A DNA stretch of 64,000 bases from Thelephora terrestris (lineage: Eukaryota > Basidiomycota > Agaricomycetes > Thelephorales > Thelephoraceae), in NCBI GenBank assembly GCA_015956445.1, contig WIUZ02000017.1, positions 682,001-746,000 of the forward strand, read 5' to 3'. The notes beneath the pieces are model-generated. The model ran no database searches. It had not been told where the DNA came from and saw nothing but the letters and a program-made list of their open reading frames with translations. Below, one piece after another: positions 44,601 through 58,400 of this stretch. Positions within the stretch are counted from its first letter, which is position 1. Each line of letters begins with the position of its first letter. The position numbers and the translations under genes are program-made.

Positions 44601-47460
44601 GAAGGGGGGAGGAGAAAACTCGAGTTTGTCCGCCCCTTTTCTTGCTCGCTCCGAATTCCGAATACCAAGCCCGAGGAACGGTTGGCAAGTGTAGATTGGC
44701 GACCAGAGATCTCTTGCGTAGACGCTGTCGACGCGTCAATGTGAGTAGGCGTAGGGTTAGTCTGGTCGCACTAGATCGGAGGAGGCGGCCGCGCCAGGGG
44801 AAAGGAGCCCCTGGGACCGATCACAAGTGGAACGCGCCGATAACTTTGATCACACGCACATGGCCATGGGGGAAGCTTGCGTTCATCATCAAGCTTGAGG
44901 ATGCAAAGGAAGGTTTTCGGTGAGCCTGTTATTACAAGGGAGAATCAGTTCAAGACTTCACGTCATTGACGTAGGGTTCCATTCCGCTCGGGCCTCACCG
45001 ATAACGCAGCGACAACACCCCGAGGGCCACACCGGACCACAGGAATGGAGCCCAGGAACGACTCTTCTCACGTGGCCGTCTATCAAATCGGTTTCGCACC
45101 TAAGCCTTGAGGAGCATCGGCGCTGAGCGTCACGGAAGAGACAGACAGACAGACAAAGATCGGCACCTGCGACGGATAATTCCGCCTCTAATCTCAAAGG
45201 AAGATTAGATTATCCAAAGGTCTCCGGAACGGCCCACACAAACGCCGAGCGAAAAATTGTCGTTCGTTCACTACACCCCACATACGACCGCACCACACCG
45301 CTCAGTGGGCTGTTGAATCTCCCACCGCTTCGCTGTCCATCGTCCTATGGATCTTCGCCGAGATCAATTCACCAACCTCGGTGCCAAAGCGTTGACATCA
45401 GATATCAAAACACGCGCTCCACCTAACGAAAGACTGATAACAGTCTTGGATGACAGCTGACGAAGCTTGAAGCTTGAAATTTTGAAGATCCGTTCCGTTG
45501 ACAGGCCCACACACGGGTCACACCCACTCCGCAAGACCCACCGGGATGAACGAGCCTTGTCGTACGACAAAACATTTTTGTCAAGCGCACCCCTTGCACG
45601 ATCTATCAGCCCCCCTCCCAAAAGAACTCGGCACATGGCCGCGGTGAGCGGCTTCCAGGAACGAGCCAACCGACAACCTCCGGGCGCGCGGTGTTCGAAA
45701 AAACAAGGGGAAAAAAAGAACGCAATCACACCGGGATTTACCCAACACGAGCAAAGGTCGTTATTCGGCCTCCTTTTGTTCAGCCGCCGACCAAAACGAA
45801 AGAATGACCGGTGCCGGTGTACGTGTGTGACCGTTCCCTTCCCCGTGCCGGATGGTCCGATTTCGAAATTACTTTACCCAGTTTTGCGACCCACCCTCCC
45901 CCTGCAATCAGTCACGTCTATCGAGCGGCGCTTGGCCCACGAATTGTGATCACGATACCGATCACGAGGGGATGCGGAAAGGAATTTCGAGTGCGAGGAT
46001 ACCCTCGGTTTCTTCCTTTTTGACGATCAAGGGGGAGGAAGAGCGTTCGGTAACCTTCTCAGGTCCCTGAGTGAGTACCTTATTCACCTGACCCGTTCCA
46101 CGGGCGGACGACACTGAAAACAAAATTCCCTTTTGGATCCTGGCGCTCATCGCTGTGTGGGCAGCTGGGAAGGAACTTGAAAGAAACGGCGTCGGTACAC
46201 CCGGTTTGACAGTTGGAATGAACACCAAAGCTTCAAGAGGAAATTTCAATCGGACGTTCGGACCCTCGAGCTCTTCCAAAGATCAGTCTGCGCAGCGCGC
46301 GTTTATCCCAGCCACGAAAAGGAATCGCCTACTGGCCTGAACACACCCCGACCTATGCTCCAAAAGGCAGCCCAAAAGCCAACGTGACCCTCGCCTCAGA
46401 TTCCTACTTCAGAATCCACCAGGGTTACCGCTTCAATACCGGTGCTACGCTCGCTCCATAACGCAATTCCCCGGCACAAACGCTCGGAGTTCTTTTAATC
46501 GTGGATGATAACGGATGTGTAATGTATAACGATATATGAGGCCCAACATTTCCTTCCTTCCATTCACCTCAATTGAAAGCCCCAACATCGATCGGCTGTG
46601 TGGGAGGGGGGTGTTACGGCCATCCCCTGTATTCGAAGATTCGAGTGCAGCATATCATTAACATTACAGAACCACAGGGGGTATATAAACCAATCATCTC
46701 ATCACGACCTAAGTTATACGGCATACTTACAGAATAATCGCTGGTTCTTTGATATCGCCCTCTCATTAACATTGCCGAGTTCATGATCAATTTCCCATCC
46801 CATAAAATTTTCTCTTGATCTCCACATACCCATCCCCCCTCTCCCCGAACGATATCTGGCCGAACAAGTTTACAAACAGGCAAACAACCGCTCTCCAAAT
46901 TTCTCATCTCGTCGTATGTGAATTCGGAACATTGGCCTCGAGGGTCGGGGAAACAAGTAATTACATTAATGTCCATTCAAATGTACATGCGTGTGATTAC
47001 GATTACGAGGTAAGATGCATATACATAGAGTCTCTGTTATCAACGTCAAGACCTGTGAACGATGATCCAGATGTAAAGCGATCCAGATGCAGCCGTGTTG
47101 GTGGCATAAACGGCGACTACATTCGACGACGCCACTGAATGGGTGCGAAACCCGGTAAGATACAAGGAAAGAAAATAAGCGGGGCTTTCGGCCAAGTGTC
47201 CATGTATCTATTAGAGATAAAAATCTTGAAGGTCGTAACGGGGCGGTCGTAAACTCGGAGCGGTGGTGACACTATAGCTACAACAGACGTAAAAAGTCGA
47301 GAGTGAAAGGGCCGAAGTGATATACAAAAGTCAAAGGGTAACGGGGGTCATGAAATGAAGGAAACCAGGATATCGAGAACGATTTAAAGGGGTTATAAAG
47401 ACCTATACGGTCAAGGAAAAGAGTCATAGAATGAAAGTAGCAGAAACCGGATAGAACCAG
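41623..47460. other. Gene desert of 5.8 kb
   Basis: No conserved coding sequence was recognised on either strand, against an average of about one gene per 2 kb elsewhere. Open frames are short, lack paired splice patterns and show no domain motif. One imperfect hairpin lies at 42490-42540. The stretch may contain a long 3' untranslated region of the HMG gene, regulatory DNA, non-coding RNA or decayed repeats. Confidence 0.55.
42490..42540. repeat. Imperfect inverted repeat (hairpin)
   Basis: CTAGGAGTATGATTC at 42490-42504 pairs with GAGTCATATCTCCTAG at 42525-42540 with one bulge and one mismatch; the loop is ~20 bases. Confidence 0.7.
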
Positions 47461-49269
47461 CTAGGAAGACGAACGTTCACCCTCACTGCCATTGCTTTCG
47501 GATTTCACATGCGAAGCCGGCGAGTAACCAAGGTACAAACTCGTTCGCTCAGGTGACAATGCAGAACTGGTCCCAAGACACGACACAAATGGACTAGTGC
47601 CGAAATCGATGCTCGATTCGTAAGCGATCGATCCGTTCTCGTACAGTTTGCGAGCGGCTTCGTAGTCCAGCTTGTCTTGTTCTGCTTGGGCTAAAAATGG
47701 CTGTCAAAAGGCTGTGAGTAAAGCGAGATTCCGGCTGACACCGGTACGAGTGGGTAGATGCGCACCTTTCTCTCGTCGTCAGTCATCGAGCGCCACTTCG
47801 CAGCGGCGAGAACGCTCTGTTTCGTCGTTTCAGTCTCATCACCGAAAACCTCCTTGACCAACTCTGGATCCGAGCGAATGCGTTGAAGAAACATGAAGTA
47901 TGCACTAAGGGGCTTCTTGGGCGCATTGGGGTCCTTCATATTCGCTTTTCTGGACTTGCCGGCCTTGCGCTGGGCGGTCCGGTAAGCGTTTTCCCGTTTG
48001 ATGTCTTCGGGAGTGAGGGTTCGCATATACGCGGCAAAATCCCTTTCCCTCGAGTCTTTGGCAGACTGTGACATACGTTTGTATTTCTAAGGGTAACAGG
48101 AAGTCACGGTCAGATATCGGACAAGCGGAGATTAGATGAGGAACCGACCTCTTTCTCAGCGGCACTGAGGTTAGCATACTCTTGACCGGCTTCTTTGGCA
48201 GCTTGAGCGACGTTCAGCTTCTTTGTGGAGTTGGCCTGGGCTCTCTGAATGAAGTCCGTGAAATAGAGCTGCCATGCAGATGGGGCAAGCTTCGGCGGTC
48301 TGAGCATGGACTTCTGCAGTGCTGAATGGGGAAAGATCAGCGATACGGATATAGATGGGACAAATGCAAGAGTCACGCACTCGTTTCACTGGAGGATTTA
48401 TCGGGAGTAGAGCGAGATTCATCTGGAGATTGCATGGAACGTTTGGGCAATCTTCGAATGGTGGCATCGGGATCTCCGGTACTCTCGTCCGATGCAACAG
48501 ACTGGGCGCGGCGGGTATATGATCGGGAGAGCCTAGGAGACCTACTGCAAGACAGGGGAGTGATGGCCGAAGGCGCAGAAGATGAGAGGAAGGCAACATG
48601 ATCCGCCTGCGACCGTCGTCGGGTGGGGTATGGCTGCGGGCGAGTGGTAGAAGTGGGGATAGGAATGATGGCCTCTGCGGCTGCCAAGGTGGGACTGGTC
48701 GAGAAGTTGTGTGGGTTGATGAATAGTGGGGAAGGAGGGGAATCGAACACGTCATTAGGTGATGATTCCCTTGAGTGAACGAATGATGGATCAATGGTGG
48801 TGGTCGCCGCAGTTTGGACAGGGAACTGTTCACCGGTTATCATATTACCGGTAGACGAGTTATCCCACAGGTTCGCGGCCCAGACGGGTGCCTGCAGATA
48901 ACCGTGGGGATAAGCTGCAAGGAACTGGTTATCGTAAGAAGAGATATCTTCGGTAGATCCGGAATACTGAGGAGCGTCGAAAAACTCTTGCTGGATAGCG
49001 TTGTAAGTGGGAGGCGATGTCGATAACGACGTCGAGAGCGGTGATCCGAGCGAGGAAGAGGAAGCGACAGAGGGCGACGAAGGCACGAGAGAGGAATGGA
49101 AAGGGATGGCTATCGGTTGACCTGGAGAGGTGGCGTGTGTGGCTTGTTCATCAGCAAGCCAGTCGGCGAAGTTAATGGTCTCGAACATGTTTGATTGCTT
49201 TGACTGCTCGGTGAGCTCAAAGAATAAGTTGTCAGCGTCGTGTGAGAGCCCGTTGTGCGGTGAGTACAT
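47461..49269 (-). CDS. Double HMG-box protein, Exp1-like
   Basis: Start ATG 49269-49267 (MYSPHNGLSHDADNLFFEL). The N-terminal ~300 residues are Ser/Pro/Thr-rich. HMG box 1 starts PPKLAPSAWQLYFTDFIQ and continues AAKEAGQEYANLSAAEKE then KYKR across an intron. HMG box 2 has DPNAPKKPLSAYFMFLQ, AAAKWRSMTDDERK and, after an intron of ~65 bases (47700-47766), LAQAEQDKLDYEAARKLYE. The C-terminus is acidic and Ser-rich, stop at 47461. Two boxes with a long Ser-rich N-terminus match Exp1 of Coprinopsis cinerea, an HMG1/2-like regulator needed for cap expansion and autolysis. Orthology is inferred from architecture; role in this organism is not shown. Confidence 0.85.
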
Positions 49270-49525
49270 TGCAAAGCGGACGAGGGTGGCAAAGGGACGG
49301 GACGGGAAGGAGTAGACGCGGGTGCGAGGGAATGAAGAGAGGACGGAAGTAAGTGGACGAGGCCTTATATATAAATGGAGGGCCATCTCGTATTTTGTGG
49401 TGGTGGGAGTCAGTTCAGCTAAACATGTGGCCACCCAGATCCTCGAAGTTATGCCCGTGCCGTAAATTCCGAAATTATGACATCTAATCATCTGAGCAAT
49501 TAATTATTATTTTATTTACTTGTGT

Positions 49526-50350
49526 TTACAAAACAATAATTTTGTCGATGGGCGCATATCGGGAGTCATTATAAACTGATTTTCCAACCTGCGAAAATTC
49601 GTTAATTCTCATTCAGATTTTATCCCCTTCCGCAAGCTTACCTCCCAATGCTTGACATCCTTCATGATCTCCTGTTCTCGTGCATTCGCTGCCAGCTGTC
49701 GTCGGTGTGCGTCCCTGTCGCCTTCCGCCAATAGGAGGGGAACGAGATGGATCCTCGACCAGACCTTTTCACGTTCCAGTTCCCTAATCGAGTGAGGTGA
49801 ATACAGAGTCTAACGCTTTTTGGGCACCAATTTCGTCATATCGGGCACCTCGAATTTTTGAGGAAAACACGAAAGGGGATTTTTCTCTTTTGGGACAACT
49901 GCAGCCGAGACATCCCTCGAGTTGCCGCGAATCCCATATGTCACCGCAGACCCCCAAGAGCACCCAAGTGACGGATAATAGAAAGAGAACGGTCGGACAT
50001 TAAGTCGACAACGGACAACTCACCTTTTCTCCAAATTTCCCAATCCGACGCGATAGAAACCGTACGCGCAAATGGCCGTCACTCCTCCGAGGATGGCCAG
50101 TCCACTGGGGCCTCTAAATGGAAGGTTTCGCTTGTATTTCACGTTTTCAAACCCCCCAGTTGGTGGCATGTCCCTGTCAGAACAACAGAGTCAGCCCACG
50201 TCCTTTCCCCGCAAACGTGGCGGGATGTAGATGAAACCGTTACGCACTGCCTGTGAAGTCTGGCGGACACTGCCGCACACAAAAAAATGACCGTTAGCAA
50301 CTCCCGAAATCATCCAAGTCTAACGAAGGATGGGGAAATTAGGACGCACT
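49526..50350 (-). CDS. NADH:ubiquinone oxidoreductase subunit NDUFA13 (GRIM-19)
   Basis: Exons on the minus strand: 50350 (one base, A of ATG), 50269-50248, 50173-50024, 49783-49642, 49588-49526. They total 378 bases and code 125 residues. The product begins MSARLHRQDMPPTGGF, then KYKRNLPFRGPSG, one membrane helix (GLAILGGVTAICAYGFYRVG), LEREKVWSRIHLVPLLLAEG and a helix with RQLAANAREQEIM. It ends DKIIVL. This is the full GRIM-19 pattern for the membrane-arm complex I subunit. The start codon is made by splicing A to TG across the intron 50270-50349, in the context GACC-ATGTCC. No other in-frame ATG gives the conserved N-terminus. Confidence 0.92.
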
Positions 50351-50931
50351 GGTCGGCAGGTTTCTTGTAAGACTGCAAGGATGTGGTGAGGTGCAGAGTC
50401 GGGTTCGGGAGACAGTTTCCTTTTCGGGTTGCATAATCGGGAACAACTCGGATGGACAGCACGAATACGCAGGGGACGTTCGAGCTTTGCTCATCGCCAA
50501 TCGCAACGAACTGGACGTGTATCCGTGTCTGTGGTGCTTTTATTCGCATGCCTAGGTTGACTAGAACGTCGAATAGCTGTAGACAATCATACTTTCTTTG
50601 CAAGAAAAGCACAGATATTGAATTCCTACTCGCTCCCCCCCAGAATCCCATGCACGGTATCCGACCACACTAGCACCATCTTCAGTCTTCAGTTTTCCAG
50701 AGAAATTCAGGAGACCCTTTGTCCGCCACAGAGATCAGTGGCCGGTCTTCCCACGAACGCACCTTCCAGCACGTCCCCGTTTTCGCACACCTCCCCCACG
50801 CGCGTCATCGCTGTCGCAACCTGCGACCTCGAGGTTTTCAACAATTTTCGCCTCCACAGACATTGCCCACCCGGCGTATGTCCCTGCCCTCTTCCCAAAC
50901 CCACGAACTCACGCAGATATCCAAACCCAGA
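50351..50931. other. Divergent intergenic region, NDUFA13 / INO80F
   Basis: About 580 bases that include the NDUFA13 5' leader exon next to 50350 and the upstream region of the INO80F gene. The INO80F side is C/T-rich. Confidence 0.45.
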
Positions 50932-52465
50932 ATGAAGTTGACGCAGGGTGTCGCTGCCGGTGCCGAAGACCAAAAGTACCACTCCAAGTACAGAGACCTC
51001 AAGAAAAAGGTCAAGGAACTCGAAGCGGTTCGTATTCGCCACTTTGTTCTTTGTGGCCGAGTCCTCTGACCAACTTTTTCCCCTCTAGGATAATGATAGA
51101 TTGCACTTCAAGGTCCTCGAGGCCAGAAAGAATGTGACGCGTATGAAGCTTGAGAGAGCGCAAGTGTTCTTCTTGCCTTCGCTAAACTCTCTAACACGTA
51201 CAACGTCCAACAGTATCCTCTACGAACGTCTATGTACCGTCCCATCCACCGACGACGAGACACGTCGCGGGGTCCAAGACCCACCTATTTCACTTCCCCC
51301 TCCACCTCAGGGCTCTCGCCCTTCCGACTTGCACCCAGATCACAGGTCCGTTGACCGTGATGCAGCTGTGGCTGAATACATCCGTAACCATTCTCGTCCC
51401 GGTGGTCTCCCTGGAGCATCCGACAATTCACCAATCAATATCAATCACGAACCCTATCCCTCTAGCAATGGTAGACAGCGTCGGGGAATTCCTTCCCCTC
51501 TGACTGGTCCCTCTTTCTCGCATGATCGTGAACGCGAACGAGAGGCACCAATCCAGGCCTCGTCTTCCAGACCTACGAGGCCAAGGAGTTCCTATGATGC
51601 AGTCCCCCCTATTCAGCCAGGATTATCGCACTCCTATCAACCTCCTCCCAGCGATCTTCCGCCGCCAGGTCCACCGCAGCCGCCACCGCAATCCGCCCAT
51701 CAGGACCAATATCACCACCACCACCCACCCAACGAATCTTCGGAGCGTGACCGCGAGAGAGATGGTAGATCGCACTCGAGGTCTTACGATCCTTTGGAGC
51801 GAGACGACCCCCATCACCATGTATCTTCTACTCCACATCAGCACCCCATACCCATCTCGTCCTCGAGGTCTTCGGGACCTATACCTCTCCAAACGCAGAG
51901 CATTTCTGGTGGCCAGGATCGGGGACATCATCATCATCAGAGGCTCGGCCCCGCGACGTACATGGGTCGTGATAGACCTGAGAGGGATGCTTCTGTGCAC
52001 CACTTGCTCGACGATAGGGACAGGGAGCGGCACGGGCAAGCTATACCGATCAACGTTTCAATCTCTAGCTCGCAACAGGTTCCCAGTCGCGTCCCCACTC
52101 CGCCATTTGCAAGGGATCGGGGGTACCCAAACTCAAACCCGGGTGCGAATCTCCCGCCTGAGCTAGTGGGACCAGGGAAACACCCTTCGGTCGGAAGGTC
52201 GGACACCCCTGGGTCTGCCACTGGGTCTAACAGAGGCGGCGGGAGCGCGCCTTCGCGACCGGACTCGAGAGGTTATGTCGAACGCGATAGAAGCATGGAC
52301 GTTGATATGGATGCGTACGACAATGGAGGAAATCTTGCAAACATGAAACGCATGAGAGGGGCATCTGGCACAGGTTACCTCCCTGACGATAGAGCTGTGA
52401 AGAAAATGCATCATGATGGACTTGACGTGGGGAAAGATGTGGACATGGGTTCCGAGGTCTCATAA
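50932..52465 (+). CDS. INO80 complex subunit F-domain protein
   Basis: Start MKLTQGVAAGAEDQ. Residues ~14-60 form the coiled-coil INO80F domain: KYHSKYRDLKKKVKELEA, then DNDRLHFKVLEARKNV and RMKLERAILYERL across two introns. Intron 1 is about 51029-51089 and intron 2 (51160-51213) is GC-AG with donor GCAAGT. The remaining ~400 residues are low complexity, rich in Pro, Ser, Arg/Asp and His (runs of HHHH and RDRERD type), and end DVDMGSEVS. In animals the domain occurs in TFPT, part of the INO80 chromatin remodeller; here a nuclear chromatin role is inferred. The low-complexity tail is much longer than the domain. Confidence 0.82.
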
Positions 52466-55400
52466 GCTTTGGTGTAAGCGTTTTGCGTAGGATTCTCTGC
52501 CGGTGTTTTTGGTCCTTGTCTTTCCATTTCACTCTTCTCAGCCAGCTTGTTTTCGTGTAACTCTTTCAGATAGTATTACTCGTAAATGTTAACCTTGATC
52601 TCTCCGATCCTCGCTCTGTGGGGCCACCAGGAGGTCGTCGCGTGTTGTGGAAATATTACCTCAGTTAAGGTTGGTGCTCGATCGGGCTTTCCGGAATCCA
52701 ATGAATCGCCGGGTACGATTGGACGCCCAGGGCGATAACCTGATACCCACGAGTCGCATAGACTAGGATAAGTTTTGGAGAATCCACAAAACGTAGGATG
52801 GATTACATCGCCTCGACTCGATCGAATGTCGATTTCTCGAAGGGCAATCGGCTCCGACTGTGAGCGCACTGGAAAAGCTACAACGATTGGGATTCAGTTA
52901 TCTGGATCAACTGAGATTGAAGGGTCGATTCATATGTCGCTTTTCGGGACGCACGCCCATGTTCTCGGTAGTTCACATCGGTTGGAGCTTGCAGATTGGT
53001 TCAGTCATTCCAAGTCGAGGCATGTCTTTGGGTTATAGTCGCGGGGCTTCGTAGTATTCAAAGGACGTTATCTATCGTGATGCCTCACGACATGATGCAT
53101 GATGCAGTTACAAAGGAACCTCATGAGAAAAAACTTCGGGATGTGGCCCTCAATTAAAGGACGGACGTGGACACTCGGTAATCAGACTCCAAAAAAAAAA
53201 AAACCTCGCGGGAGTCTCCGTATGAAGTTGTTTGGAGCACTGCACATCCCTGAAGGCCGCTATCACTGATCGAGTATAACGTTCCCGACGGTTCGTGACT
53301 TACAACCTCGAGCGCTCTGTCACGATGTCGCGTCCTCTGTCTTTCAAACGTTCACGCATCAGGTCAGCCACACATTCGCTTTGGTCATATATACTAACTA
53401 GGGGCTGGAGATGAAATCTAGGCTGCGGCTGCGACTTGCCCTCGGCCCCTGGCAAGCCCCGTGCAAAAAATACCTTTCTTGGACTCAGACGCTTCTCGGA
53501 TCTGGTATAGTGGGGTTAAAGATGCTGAGTACTTGGTTACCAGCTGATGTCTCGATGCTACCTGTTGTGAAAGGTCGTTCACGGACCGATCCTCAGCATC
53601 AGCAGATGGTATGGATGTGGGTACTTTCGGTCGTCCCGGGTGACATCGGCTACCTATAGCGCATCGATTTCCGCCTTGCTTGGATTGGCATCTCGGTGCG
53701 TCCTTCTCCCGCTTGATCACAGCTTGGTGGGGTGTCATGATTGACGTCGATAACGGGTCATCGTCTGGGTCCCGTCAAGCAGGCACAGTTTATGGAGATC
53801 TCAAAGCCTGATCTGGCTCCATCCCCACGATCCTCTCCATTTGCCATCTCCGAGTGTGGTAGCCCCGAGGGGATTAGGGGTGTAAAGCGGCTTTTGGCAC
53901 CGGTTGCCCCGAAGCTGTGGTTCTCACGCGCACGCGCGCGTCGATAACCTCAAGGTCACAGACCCTACGGCTCGGATCATCTGCTCGTACACCCATCTAG
54001 CCGGCGAGCTCGGAAAGGCGTCCTGCGATCCCATCGCGCGTTCCGGTGCGGAATCGTGCCCTAACCTTGCCGGGCTGCGACGCCGCTGGTGCACGCGACG
54101 CTCTAACACCTATCCGTACCTGGAGTCAGGTTAACACAGCCCCCTAATCTTGCTGCGCAGAGCGCGAACGCTGTGGGTACCCCCTTAGTCACCCCTGTAT
54201 TCATGCTTGCCGGAGTGAGCCGGGATTAAAAATGGTTTTTGGGATATTTTCTTTCGAGTAAGCGACCGCTAACCCTATCCTCGCGCACCCGAGATTGATT
54301 CTTGCATCCGTAAGATCCCTAGCGTCATCTGTCCCCGGTGCGATTATTGATTTTTTTGCTTGTGCAGATGTTCGTGAGGTGGCCAGTCTCTGGTTTACGA
54401 GTACCGCACGGGGGTGAAACACGTTCCAGACCGCAAAACACTCACCTTGACTCGGTTTTTTGCTTCATCGCAATACGGAAAAACGCTCTAGTGCTGACTT
54501 CCTAGTGCCCGCCTGTGCGTTCACGTTGGATACTTGGGTACCGCGTCCATTCTTGATGGTATTGATGAGTAATTTGAATGCTCGGACGCGGATCCTAGTC
54601 AAAAAACTGGGACCGAAATTTCGTAATTGTGTTTGGTTTCGCGGGATCGTTCACCATGCTATGCTCTGGACGGTCCTCTTTGTGCACCGGCCCTTATTTT
54701 TCGGTTTGCTCGGTTGCTGGTCTTTGTGTGCTAATGCCAACGGAGGAATTCTTGGGTTACTCATTAAAGCCTGTCATGGTTGAGAGCCTGGACCGAGCCA
54801 GATGTCGAACGGGTGGCGTCGAAGGAACGTAAGGTGTCCATGTCAGTCGGGATTGCTGGACAGGTTATTCCCGCTGTAATGTTTAACGACGGGGGCATTC
54901 GTCAGCATAGAGATTACGGCAGGGTCTCTGTCAAACACTGGTTTTCTACCACCGAGGACACAAAGGGGGCGGGGGCGGGATTATTCGGTATTTTTTCCCC
55001 TTCCATACCGGGGTTCATTCCCAGGCTTCATCCTGTCCTAGTGCGTTCTTATTGTACCCGTGTGTTCTATGAACAGCCAAAATCGAGGGTTCTAGCACCA
55101 CGGAATTTTCATTTTGCTCGCGTTGTCGTAAGGGGCTGAGATGAATGATGATGCAATGCATAATGGGGTGAGTGTCGGTGTCGCAACGCCGCCGCCCCCT
55201 GCGCATGCTGTGTGGCCAGCGCAGGCGGGTACTCGGCCGCCGTAAGAGTCATGGTTCGCCGGATGATTTCAGCATTAGAACAGCGGTGTTCCGGAGAGTC
55301 TTTCAATTTGTCGCACAGGTATGCCACCACGCCCAGTGAGAAAATCCAGCTGGTGACCGTCGTTCCACGGCGGAAGCATTGTTTTCTTCCGCCAATTGCA

Positions 55401-58400
55401 AAATATTTGCTCCACCTCGGTGGCTATTGCCGATCGTGAGCATAGACCACAATGATTTTCAACCGCTTCACGAGGGGGCTGTTTCTAGGGAATTGTGCAA
55501 AGTGGGGCTACTGTGCTTCCTGTTTTATTTTTGATCATGGGATGACTATGTCCCGAGTGGCTCGATTTGGAACAAGTGAGCAAGAATCCAGGGAATAATT
55601 ACGATATCACGAGGCTCGTAGGCACGAGGCTCTTATCTCTCCAGAGACACGTGTCTACGGTCACCTTCCTCGGATGTCGGGCCATATTTACTCTGCTATC
55701 GCTTACCGGTGTGTGGAACGTGCGTCTAGGATTGGATGTGGCTGAACGAGACCAAGTAAGGATGGACCGGAGCCGGGTGCTGGGAGCCCTGTAGAACCTT
55801 GGGGAAGCGCGCGAGTGGCCAGACCCCGCACTGGGAAATCGGACGTTGATTTGGTGGACTGGATCGTCTGACGCTCGGTTGGGTGACATCTAACGTCAGG
55901 GGGCTGTGCTTTTGTGACCTTCCCCCTACCTCCCCCTACCATCGATCGGGGTGAAAGGAAGGTATGTGGAGCTGCGTCTATACTCGTGTTTTTCTCCTTT
56001 GATGCTCGTTTGCGATTTCATCTGACGGATAGGATCGATCGACACGGCCCTTGTCGTTTTTACTTCCGCGACTGGGTGTGGCACGATCTTCCCACCACCC
56101 AATGCGCATGCGGGGAAACCTGGCCGGAAACCCCGTGCTTCCTCGAGGGGTCTCGACCGCGGAGTAGTTTGGCAATCACTATCTCCGTATCGCGAAGTCA
56201 GCGCTCGCGCCTACACTCTGGGGCTTTCGAACGTTTTCTCCATCACTTCTCCAGGCTCAGCCCTCGCGCGCGTCTTCTAGTTTAGAATCAATGGTAAAAC
56301 CGTGGAACCCCCCCTCTCTCGCGCAGCAAGCAGGTACGCATATAGCTCGGAAGTGGCCAAATGAACCCCTTCCCCCCCCCCTAATCCGGCGTTCTTTCTC
56401 AAAGCGGCCGGTTCAATATTCACGGTTTGATGTTATCGAACGCCGACTGATTCCGTCCCAACGACGAGAAGCAAACATCTCATCACGCTCGGTGTCAAAC
56501 AAGCATTTAGAGATCTGACACACACACACACACACCCCATGTGCCCGGGGGAATATCGGATAGCCTCACCTCTACCGGAAGATCGATGCACGAGGTTTTC
56601 ATTTGATCAGCCACTCGCATGATTCCCGCTCCACCCGGAAAAGCGATTCGTGGAGATCATCGCCGCTGTCTCTTTCCTCACCGTCGGGCAAGTTTGACCA
56701 GATACCGTGAGTTGTGGAGATATCAAGGGTGGGGGGTGGTCCACCGGGGAAAACGACCGGTTCTAGCTCACGTGGTCAGGCTTACTAGTCGATCGTCGAC
56801 CCCCCCCTCCTTCGATAGGCACGGCTGGGAAAACCTCCTTCACGAGAATCACAATCACGGGGGACCCCAAGAACCATGTGAAGTGCTCAATCGATTGCTA
56901 GGGTGACTCTAATTTCCAGCCTTGCGTAAATTTGAACCTTACTTCCGCCTTCTGCTTCCCTGCGTACGCTTCAAGTCGGAGTACCCCTCTGCCCTCATTC
57001 CGAAAATCAGAACGGCTCCCGAGAGCCGAACGCCGTAAACGGTCTTTCAAAGCTTCACGCATACAAATGCTGGAAGGGGCGGACTAAATTGCATCACTGA
57101 AATTTGACAAGTCAAAATGTATGCAGGTGTGTGACAAACACCGGTTAACGGGGTGGTGCGACTCGGCTTCAAAATACCGGTATTTTTTTTTTCTCAATGT
57201 GCGGACGACAGCCGGCGTAACGCGCGAGAGTCGACGGGTCGCAGGGAAGGAATGTTGTGCGCGTCAACCCAAACTGGGACCGGTGCGCATCAATGGGCGA
57301 ACCGTGTGTAGTAAGCGGATATCTGGGTGGATATTGGAACACGGAATTCGGGAACGCCGACTGAATGTAAGTGATTGCCATTGGGCGAGGTGGATATACT
57401 TGGATCATAGCACGGATCACGGGACCCCCAACCTCGATGTTATCTTGCTCTCGTATCTATAATCGATCGCTCGTTCAGAGTTGGAAAGAAAGTCCCGGGC
57501 TGACGGTCGCTTACCACGCAAAAACCCCGTGACTGCGTGAATGATGGCTTGCTTTCGGGCCCTTTCTTCCCATTCATCGTCTCAATTGCGACCTGGGATG
57601 AAGGACTCAGACAGCGACTGATTCTCGGTTCCTAGCCTTACCGTGGGTTTTAGTAAGGATCAGCCACACATACAATACCCCTCGGCCCTACCCCTCCCCC
57701 CCCACCGTAATCTATCACATCGAGGACGGTTACAAGCAAGCGCGAACCATTGAACGCTATATGGATCAGATCGTAATCATCCGATGTTCACCCCCCCTGC
57801 GAAAGGGACGCGAACGAGAGTGAGACATCGGCTAACCGTCGAGCGCCGTTCAAAACTGAATTCTTCATTATGACTTGGCATCAAATCGTCAAGTCGCGAC
57901 CGATGAGAAATATCTCTCCACCTCAGGGTGCATCAGTCGCGTGGTACCCGCTCGAGCAAAACTCCCCCCATTCGTGACCGAGCGCTACAGAATTCAAGAT
58001 AAGGGACTGAACGAAGCACACCATCAAAAATAGAATCGAGGAACGAACGAACGAAGTCGAATCGAACGCCAAAGATGACCCTCCCCCCTCTTCGAATATA
58101 CGTTTTCGTGGTCAGATGGTCACCGGATCTCCCTATTGAACTGCGCAAAAAGGACGCTGTCCCATCCCCCCCCTGTGATCGGCATTTCACTTGGTGTCGT
58201 TCCTCAGTCCGCGGTGTCGTATCCGATAGATCAGCAGATTGGTCCTTCAGAACAAAATCACTTACCCATCTTCTCTTCCGCGGTCCCGACCGTTATCTTC
58301 GCCACGGGCCACGTCTCGGCCCTTATCGTGAACCGGAACGGATGTCAATCGAGACCAAACCAGTTCCGAGGCGTACACGACCTCGGCATCTCATAGCAGC

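Noticed and set aside
45364-45949. Two opposed frames of 121 and 160 residues in the first desert
   Set aside because: They overlap antisense, lack splice partners and show no family motif; length is within chance for this base composition.
51623-52166. Frames on both strands within the INO80F tail
   Set aside because: Arg-rich and low complexity, arising from the repetitive coding strand.
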